Source: JBGCDD01 sp045105075
GTDB taxonomy: Bacteria > Pseudomonadota > Alphaproteobacteria > Rhodobacterales > Rhodobacteraceae
Assembly (NCBI GenBank): GCA_045105075.1
Contig: JBGCDD010000224.1
Coordinates: forward strand, 1 to 5,760
Length of the DNA stretch: 5,760 bases
Reading direction: 5' to 3'
Position numbers and translations under genes: made by a program. Position 1 is the first letter of the stretch, and every line of letters begins with the position of its first letter. The notes under the pieces were generated by a model. It was not told the DNA's origin, did not search any database, and saw only the letters and a list, made by a program, of their open reading frames with translations. This document shows positions 1 to 4,556 of the stretch, one piece after another.

Positions 1-405
1 CTGAAAGAGCTGACTGACACGATGTGGGCCGCTTACGAGGCCGAATACGACACCTTCCCGGTGCAGGCCCCATTCCGCATGTGGCAGGCGATCTTTGGTC
101 TGAAAACGGCTGTGGAAAAAGCGATGGCTGACAATGGCGGCTCCAAGCCGAACGATGAACAGCTGGCCGCAGCGATGAAAGGGCTGGCGTGGGATGCACC
201 TTCTGGTCGGATCGAAATGGAGTTGGCGGGGGGTCATCAGGCGATCCAGCCCAATGCCATCGGCACCACCAAATGGAACACCGAGACAGGCAAAATGGAA
301 CTGGTGGATGTTGAATACTACAACGCCCGCTGCGTGAACCCGCCCGAAGGCATGAAGTCTGCCGAATGGCTGGCCCAGGGATTCCCCGGCGCGCAGTGTG
401 ACTGA
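1..405 (+). CDS. Branched-chain amino acid-type ABC transporter substrate-binding protein (3' end only)
   Basis: This is the C-terminal 134 residues of a periplasmic solute-binding protein; the reading frame is open from base 1 and stops at TGA 403-405, and the N-terminus with its signal peptide lies outside the window. The segment reads like the last lobe of type I periplasmic binding proteins (Peripla_BP_5/6, LivJ/LivK-like): a helix with AIFGLKTAVEKA, a helix with LAAAMKGL, then the family-typical stretch GRIEMELAGGHQAIQPNAIG and a closing strand KMELVDVEYYNA. The immediate downstream genes are the matching permeases and ATPases, so it almost certainly supplies that transporter. Two cysteines are visible (fragment residues 111 and 133, the latter next to last), which could form a disulfide in the periplasm. 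The bound solute cannot be read from this part. Family assignment is firm; substrate unknown. Confidence 0.9.
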   Translation: MKELTDTMWAAYEAEYDTFPVQAPFRMWQAIFGLKTAVEKAMADNGGSKPNDEQLAAAMKGLAWDAPSGRIEMELAGGHQAIQPNAIGTTKWNTETGKMELVDVEYYNARCVNPPEGMKSAEWLAQGFPGAQCD

Positions 406-426
406 CGACGTCTGACTGCACCAATT

Positions 427-460
427 GGTCCGCCATTGCCTTTGCGCGATGGCGGGCTTT
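427..460 (+). terminator. Intercistronic hairpin after the binding-protein gene (weak terminator or mRNA-stabilising stem)
   Basis: Bases 430-439 (CCGCCATTGC) pair with 446-455 (GCGATGGCGG) through ten positions including one G-U wobble, around a six-base loop at 440-445. The stem can be extended outwards to 427/458 with wobble pairs. It is followed by only a short T run (458-460) and then a C/T-rich stretch to 475, so it is a weak intrinsic terminator at best. In solute-binding-protein operons such a stem commonly lets the binding protein be made in excess over the membrane parts, by partial termination or by protecting the 3' end. The structure is seen directly; the role is inference. Confidence 0.55.
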
Positions 461-492
461 CCCTACCCCTCTTTCGCTTGGACATTTGACCT

Positions 493-1395
493 ATGGACCT
501 CGTTGCCACCATCCTTGTTGATGGCCTGATCTATGCTGGCTGGCTGTTTATTGTTTCTGTCGGCCTGACGCTGGTTTTTGGCGTTCTGAATATTCTCAAC
601 ATCGCACATGGCAGCCTCTACGCGATCGGCGCTTATGCCTCGGCCTCTTTGGTCGGCGCTTACTTCGCCGCAGGCGGCGAGGCTTTTCCCTATGGCAGCT
701 ATATCGCTCTGATCCTGGCCGCCGTGCTGGTCGCGGTGGTTTTGGGCCCCCTGCTCGAGCGCGGGCTTTTGCGTTATTTCTATGGCCGCGACGAGGTGCT
801 GAATGTGCTGGTGACCTATGCGGTTTTCCTGATCCTAGAAGACGTGATGAAGCTGATCTGGGGCGTGAACCCCTACTTTGTTTACGAGCCCTATACCCTT
901 TTGGGCACCGTCGAGATGGGCCCACTGTTTTATGTCGGTTATGATTTTGCGGTGATCGCCGCCGCCATCATCGTTGGGCTGGCCGTCTGGCTGACCCTGA
1001 ACCGGACCCAGATCGGCAAGGTGGTTCTGGCCGTGATCCATGACGCCGAAATCAGCCAGACCATGGGTGTGAATGTCAAACGCATCTATCTCGGTGCCTT
1101 TATGGCCGGCGCTTTCCTCGCGGCCCTTGGCGGCGCGCTGACCGCGCCGATGATTTCGGTCACGCCGGGGCTTGGGGTCAATGTGATCATCGTGGCCTTT
1201 GCGGTTGTCATCATCGGTGGGCTGGGCTCGGTTCCCGGGGCTGCAATCGGCGCGTTGATGGTGGGCATCAGCCGCGCCGCATCTGTGCATCTGGTCCCGG
1301 AGGCCGAGCTGTTCATCATCTATTTCGTCATGGCCATCGTGCTGATCTTCCGCCCTGAAGGGCTGTTTGCCAAAACACAAGCGAGGAAAATTTGA
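493..1395 (+). CDS. livH: Branched-chain amino acid-type ABC transporter permease, LivH family
   Basis: A 300-residue inner-membrane permease that would form the translocation path together with the next gene product. The N-terminal region carries the LivH hallmark GLTLVFGVLNILNIAHGSLY (residues 24-43) followed by AIGAYAS. A cytoplasmic loop near 170-196 (TQIGKVVLAVIHDAEISQTM, then GVNVKR) fits the EAA-like ATPase-contact loop. The glycine-rich segment IGGLGSVPGAAIGAL (241-255) and the closing IFRPEGLF (285-292) are also typical. About eight hydrophobic segments are visible, roughly 10-33, 38-60, 68-90, 104-124, 150-170, 197-218, 229-260 and 270-287. Length is normal for LivH. The start is fixed by an in-frame TGA at 487-489, just upstream of the ATG. 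The Shine-Dalgarno match is poor (only GGA at 480-482), so initiation may be weak compared with the downstream genes. Substrate is not deducible from the sequence. Confidence 0.95.
   Translation: MDLVATILVDGLIYAGWLFIVSVGLTLVFGVLNILNIAHGSLYAIGAYASASLVGAYFAAGGEAFPYGSYIALILAAVLVAVVLGPLLERGLLRYFYGRDEVLNVLVTYAVFLILEDVMKLIWGVNPYFVYEPYTLLGTVEMGPLFYVGYDFAVIAAAIIVGLAVWLTLNRTQIGKVVLAVIHDAEISQTMGVNVKRIYLGAFMAGAFLAALGGALTAPMISVTPGLGVNVIIVAFAVVIIGGLGSVPGAAIGALMVGISRAASVHLVPEAELFIIYFVMAIVLIFRPEGLFAKTQARKI
1383..1387 (+). promoter_or_regulatory. Ribosome binding site of the LivM-type gene
   Basis: GAGGA lies inside the last codons of the preceding permease gene, seven bases before ATG 1395. This spacing favours the ATG over the overlapping in-frame TTG at 1392, so the protein begins MRFSVF rather than one residue earlier. 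The ATG shares its A with the TGA stop of the upstream gene (TGATG), which suits reinitiation. Confidence 0.7.
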
Positions 1396-2333
1396 TGCGC
1401 TTTTCTGTCTTTACTTATGGCGCAATCGGCTTTGTCGTGCTTGCCGCAGGCGCGCTTGTGTTGCCCGACTGGGCGATGTTCCTGTTTGCCATGGCGCTGG
1501 CCAAGGGCCTTGTCTGTCTTGGCATCGTTGGCATGATGCGCGGCGGCGTGGTGTCGTTTGGTCAGGGGCTTTATTATTGTCTGGGGGCCTATACCGCGAC
1601 GCTGGCGGCAAATTTCCTTGGCCTGTCTGACATATTCCTGCTGACCCTGCTCAGTGCAGCGGTCTGTCTGGTGGTGGGGCTGATCTTTGGCCCTTTGCTG
1701 TCCAGCTATCGCGGCATCTTTTTTGCCATGTTGTCGCTGGCGCTTTCGATGGTGCTCTATGGCTCACTCTCGAAAATGAGCTTTATCGGCGGCACAGACG
1801 GGCTCAACATCGGCGCCCCGACGTTTCTGGGCTGGGCCCCCGAAGGCCGCCCCCTGCAAACCGCGCTGTACCTTTATGTGGTGACAATCGTGGTGATATC
1901 GGGCGCCTTGATGCGGGTCTATTTTGACAGCGAGCAAGGGCTGATCACACTGGCCACCCGCGACAACGAATTGCGGGTCGAATATCTGGGGGCCTCGGTG
2001 CGCAATGTGATGACCTATAACTATGTCTTTGGCGCGCTTTTGGGCGGCATCGGGGGCACCATCGCGGTGTTGGCCCTGGGGCATGTGGATCCTGAATTTG
2101 CCTTCTGGACCACATCAGGTGAATTTGTGTTTGTGGCCATTCTGGCGGGCTACCTGTCGGTGCCGGCGGTCTTTGTCGCCGCCATCATTCTGGAACTGGT
2201 GCGGTCGTTTTCCAACCTCTACTTTCCCAACACATGGCAGCTGGCACTGGGTATCTTTTTGCTGATCGTCATCGTGGCCTTGCCGGGTGGCCTTGGCTCA
2301 CTGGTCAGCCGCCGCAAAGGACAAAACCCATGA
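1395..2333 (+). CDS. livM: Branched-chain amino acid-type ABC transporter permease, LivM family
   Basis: A 312-residue second permease that would pair with the LivH-like protein. Family marks in order: GGVVSFGQGLYYCLGAYTA (residues 50-68; consensus resembles G-x-LSLGHAAF-x-x-GAYTA), YRGIFFAMLSLALS (105-118), IGGTDGLNIG (131-140), and the cytoplasmic loop ATRDNELRVEYLGASVRNV (187-205) before a membrane segment with GALLGGIGG. Roughly nine hydrophobic stretches are visible. It ends with LPGGLGSLVSRRKGQNP, a positive tail that should lie in the cytoplasm. One oddity: the region after SGEFVFVAIL (241-250), where relatives have a GG-x-G-[ST]-x-x-GP-x-x-GA motif, reads AGYLSVPAVFVAA and lacks most of those glycines. 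Length is at the short end for LivM. The gene overlaps its neighbours at both ends (1 base upstream, 4 bases downstream), which points to one transcript and coupled translation. Confidence 0.93.
   Translation: MRFSVFTYGAIGFVVLAAGALVLPDWAMFLFAMALAKGLVCLGIVGMMRGGVVSFGQGLYYCLGAYTATLAANFLGLSDIFLLTLLSAAVCLVVGLIFGPLLSSYRGIFFAMLSLALSMVLYGSLSKMSFIGGTDGLNIGAPTFLGWAPEGRPLQTALYLYVVTIVVISGALMRVYFDSEQGLITLATRDNELRVEYLGASVRNVMTYNYVFGALLGGIGGTIAVLALGHVDPEFAFWTTSGEFVFVAILAGYLSVPAVFVAAIILELVRSFSNLYFPNTWQLALGIFLLIVIVALPGGLGSLVSRRKGQNP
2316..2321 (+). promoter_or_regulatory. Ribosome binding site of the LivG-type gene
   Basis: AAAGGA, eight bases before ATG 2330, within the 3' end of the LivM-type gene. It supports a start at 2330, giving an N-terminus of MSSGVLEVRDV that matches where ABC ATPase domains usually begin. 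It argues against a longer in-frame reading from further upstream (for example 2234), which would add 32 non-conserved residues overlapping the permease gene. Confidence 0.7.
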
Positions 2334-3082
2334 GCAGCGGCGTTTTAGAAGTACGCGACGTGCAAAAAACCTTTGGCGCGGTGACAGCGGCCAAGGATAT
2401 CTCGGTGTCGGTGCCCCAAGGCTCGGTCTATTCGCTGATCGGCACCAATGGCGCGGGCAAAACGACCTTTGTGAACATGGTCACCGGCTATATCACGCCG
2501 GATGCGGGCACCATCAACTTTGGCGGGCGCAACATTGCAGGCCTTCCGCCGCGCCAGATCACACGGCTGGGCATCCACCGATCCTTCCAGATTGCGCAGC
2601 TGTGCAACGAGCTGACGGTCGAGGAAAACATGTTGATTGCGGGCGCCATTCACGGCCAAACCCGCCCGTCGTTCCTGCGCCGCAGCGATGACGCGCAGGC
2701 CCGCGACCGGGCGATGGCCACGCTCGAGCGTTTTAACATCGCCGAACACCGCAACCGGTTGATCCCCGAACTGTCGGGGGGCGTGAAAAAGCTGCTGGAT
2801 ATCGCGATGGCCATGGCCGGTGAGACGCAGATCATGATGCTCGATGAGCCCACGTCTGGCGTCGCGGCGGACGAGAAGTTTCCGATCATGGATCTGGTGA
2901 TCGAGGCGCTCAAGGCCGAAGGCGTCACGGTGATCTTTGTCGAACACGATATGGATATCGTCACGCGCTATTCCGAACGGGTGCTGGCGTTTTATGACGG
3001 GCAAATCATTGCGGATGACACGCCGGATCAGGTGTTGTCGGACTCCGAAGTGCAACGCTATGTGACGGGAGCACCGGCATGA
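2330..3082 (+). CDS. livG: Branched-chain amino acid-type ABC transporter ATP-binding protein, LivG family
   Basis: A 250-residue cytoplasmic ATPase that would power the two permeases. Visible motifs: Walker A GTNGAGKTT (residues 38-46), Q-loop glutamine at 87 in HRSFQIAQL, LTVEENML (95-102), ABC signature LSGGVKKLLDIA (148-159), Walker B IMMLDEP with D172 and catalytic E173, a D-loop-like TSGVAADE (175-182), and the switch histidine H206 in FVEHDMDIV. The LivG-type insertion between the Q-loop region and the signature is present (about residues 103-145). The signature differs from the common LivG form LSYGQQRRLEIARAL, having SGG and a VKK in place of the glutamines; catalytic residues are intact. 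The start is an ATGA overlap with the LivM stop, and the 3' end overlaps the next gene by four bases. Family call is firm; which of the two ATPases contacts which permease is not shown. Confidence 0.94.
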   Translation: MSSGVLEVRDVQKTFGAVTAAKDISVSVPQGSVYSLIGTNGAGKTTFVNMVTGYITPDAGTINFGGRNIAGLPPRQITRLGIHRSFQIAQLCNELTVEENMLIAGAIHGQTRPSFLRRSDDAQARDRAMATLERFNIAEHRNRLIPELSGGVKKLLDIAMAMAGETQIMMLDEPTSGVAADEKFPIMDLVIEALKAEGVTVIFVEHDMDIVTRYSERVLAFYDGQIIADDTPDQVLSDSEVQRYVTGAPA

Positions 3083-3759
3083 CGCTGAAACTCGAAAATG
3101 TCGAAGTCTCAATTCAGGCCGCGCCGATCCTGCGCGGCGTCAGCCTTGAGGTCAAATCCGGCGAACGCATGGGCTTGGTGGGGCGCAATGGCGCGGGCAA
3201 AACAACCGTCATGCGCACCATCACGGGTCTTGCCAAACTGGGCGCCGGGACTGTCAGCTGGCAGGGTCAGGACATCTCGACCATGGAGCCACGAGACCGC
3301 GCGCAACTTGGCTTTGGCTATATGCCTGAGGACCGCCGGTTGATCCCCGACCTGACGGTTGAGGAAAACATGCTGCTGCCGGCCTGGGTTAATGATGCCA
3401 TCGACGGGCCAAAGGGGCTGGCCTTTGTCTATGACCTGATGCCCGAACTGACGCAAATGTCGACGCGCAAATCGCTGTTGTTGTCGGGCGGGCAGCAAAA
3501 GATGGTGGCGTTGGGGCGTGCATTGATCGCGGGCAAGCAATTGTTGTTGCTGGATGAACCATTTGAGGGGGTCGCCCCTGCGCTGGCCAAGCGTATCTCC
3601 GATGTGATCACCTCGCTCAAGGGTCAAGGCCTGTCAGTGCTGATTGCGCAATCGGAACTCAGCCATTCGGTTGACCTTTTGCAACGCGAAAGCGTTATTG
3701 AGCGCGGTGAGATCATCAAGGTCAATGTGATCGATCCGACCCTAGTGGAACAAGCCTGA
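3079..3759 (+). CDS. livF: Branched-chain amino acid-type ABC transporter ATP-binding protein, LivF family
   Basis: A 226-residue second ATPase, slightly shorter than the usual 233-237 of LivF proteins. Walker A is GRNGAGKTT (residues 35-43). The Q-loop region is the LivF type without glutamine, GYMPEDRRLIPDLTVEENML (80-99), corresponding to the usual PEGR-x-[IV]F-x-x-LTVEENL. Then come signature LLSGGQQKMVALGRAL (134-149) and Walker B LLLLDEP with D159 and E160, followed by FEGVAP where most relatives have SLGLAP. The normal VEQN at the H-loop is replaced by IAQS (189-192). As in other LivF proteins there is no switch histidine here, so ATP hydrolysis may rely more on the LivG site. The start is supported by GGGAG at 3067-3071, seven bases upstream, and by the ATGA overlap with the LivG stop. 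Confidence 0.93.
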   Translation: MTLKLENVEVSIQAAPILRGVSLEVKSGERMGLVGRNGAGKTTVMRTITGLAKLGAGTVSWQGQDISTMEPRDRAQLGFGYMPEDRRLIPDLTVEENMLLPAWVNDAIDGPKGLAFVYDLMPELTQMSTRKSLLLSGGQQKMVALGRALIAGKQLLLLDEPFEGVAPALAKRISDVITSLKGQGLSVLIAQSELSHSVDLLQRESVIERGEIIKVNVIDPTLVEQA

Positions 3760-3770
3760 TCGGGAGCGAT

Positions 3771-4535
3771 ATGGCGCTCAAAGCAAAACCCCTGCGCGTG
3801 CAACACGCCTATGAACAGGTCTCGCAGGAAATCGAGGCGCAAATCCTGTCCGGTTCGCTGAAACCTGGTGATCCCCTGCCCGGCGAAGTCGAGATGGCGT
3901 CGATGTTTGCTGTCAACCGCTCGACCGTGCGCGAAGGCATCCGGCGGCTGGAGTGCGAAGGCTTCGTGCGCCGCGCCTCGCCGCGCAAGATGGTGGTGAG
4001 CATCCCGCGCATGGCCGAACTGGCCTCGCGCCAGACCCGCGCTCTTGAAATGCTCGAGGTCAGCTTTATCGAGCTGTGGAATGTGGCGCTGGCGACAGAA
4101 CCGCTTGCTGCGGAACTTGCCGCCACCCACGCCGAGGCCGATGATCTGGACGCTCTGGATGACATTCATCACGCCTTGGTCGCCGCCGAAGGCGAGGGCA
4201 AGGCCTCGGCCGAGCTGGACACCGCGTTTCATTCCCGCGTTGCCGCCGCCAGCAAGAACCGCGTGCTGCAGCTGGCCCGTGAGCCGATCGGGTTTCTGCT
4301 CTACAGCGGGATCGACGCGCTGATCCCCGAATTGCCACAAGCCATGTCGCGCCAAGTGGTGGCCCACAGCCACGTGATCGAAGCGATCCGCAACCGCGAT
4401 CCCAAACGTGCCCGCGATTGGATGCACCGCCATATCGATGATTTCAAACGCGGCTATGTCCTTGCCGGTCTGCCATTGGATGCACCCATTGCAGGTGTCG
4501 CCAGCAAGCTGGTTGATCTGGGGCACGACCTGTGA
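3771..4535 (+). CDS. GntR-family transcriptional regulator with FCD domain (FadR-like subfamily)
   Basis: A 254-residue DNA-binding regulator. The N-terminal winged helix-turn-helix spans about residues 12-75, with QVSQEIEAQILSGSLKPGD, PLPGEVEMASMFAVNRSTVR and EGIRRLECEGFVRR matching the GntR pattern. The wing reads RRASPRKMVVS and lacks the usual G-x-G-[TA]-x-V glycines. The C-terminal part (about 90-230) is an all-helical FCD domain. Residues fitting its metal/ligand site are D150 and H154 (DTAFH), H199 in AHSHVIEAI, and H221 in WMHRHID. Such regulators usually respond to small organic acids or acyl-CoA. It starts 11 bases after the LivF-type gene with GGGAG at 3762-3766, only four bases from ATG, and no room for a separate promoter in the gap. 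It is therefore probably co-transcribed and may control its own operon; the operator and effector are not known. Confidence 0.9.
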   Translation: MALKAKPLRVQHAYEQVSQEIEAQILSGSLKPGDPLPGEVEMASMFAVNRSTVREGIRRLECEGFVRRASPRKMVVSIPRMAELASRQTRALEMLEVSFIELWNVALATEPLAAELAATHAEADDLDALDDIHHALVAAEGEGKASAELDTAFHSRVAAASKNRVLQLAREPIGFLLYSGIDALIPELPQAMSRQVVAHSHVIEAIRNRDPKRARDWMHRHIDDFKRGYVLAGLPLDAPIAGVASKLVDLGHDL

Positions 4536-4556
4536 CGCCGCCTTCAGAAAGCGGCG
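4536..4556 (+). promoter_or_regulatory. Hairpin abutting the acyl-CoA synthetase start codon
   Basis: CGCCGC at 4536-4541, starting right after the regulator's stop codon, is perfectly complementary to GCGGCG at 4551-4556, which ends right before ATG 4557. The loop is CTTCAGAAA, in which TT/AA could add pairs past a C-A mismatch. There is no T run, so it is not a terminator. The stem occupies the place where a ribosome binding site should be, and no good Shine-Dalgarno sequence is visible, so it may hold down initiation unless ribosomes arriving from the upstream gene open it. The repeat is seen; the role is inferred. Confidence 0.4.

Noticed and set aside
835..1380. A 181-codon minus-strand frame opposite the LivH-type gene.
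   Set aside because: It is rich in D, H, G and Q, the mirror of hydrophobic codons of the permease; no ribosome binding site or family signal.
1367..1630. A plus-strand frame of 87 codons overlapping the LivH/LivM junction.
   Set aside because: Its translation is cysteine- and arginine-rich with no motif and is an out-of-frame reading of the LivM-type gene.
2234..2329. A longer start for the LivG-type protein at 2234.
   Set aside because: It would add 32 residues overlapping the permease gene with no ABC similarity; the ATG at 2330 has a well-placed AAAGGA and the ATGA overlap typical of this operon.
2345..3112. A 255-codon minus-strand frame opposite the LivG-type gene.
   Set aside because: Its translation has low-complexity composition and no motif; the plus strand has a complete ABC ATPase.
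3760..3770. A possible promoter or operator before the regulator.
   Set aside because: Only 11 bases separate the stop of the LivF-type gene from the regulator start and they hold just the ribosome binding site; any promoter would have to lie inside the ATPase gene and none is recognisable.
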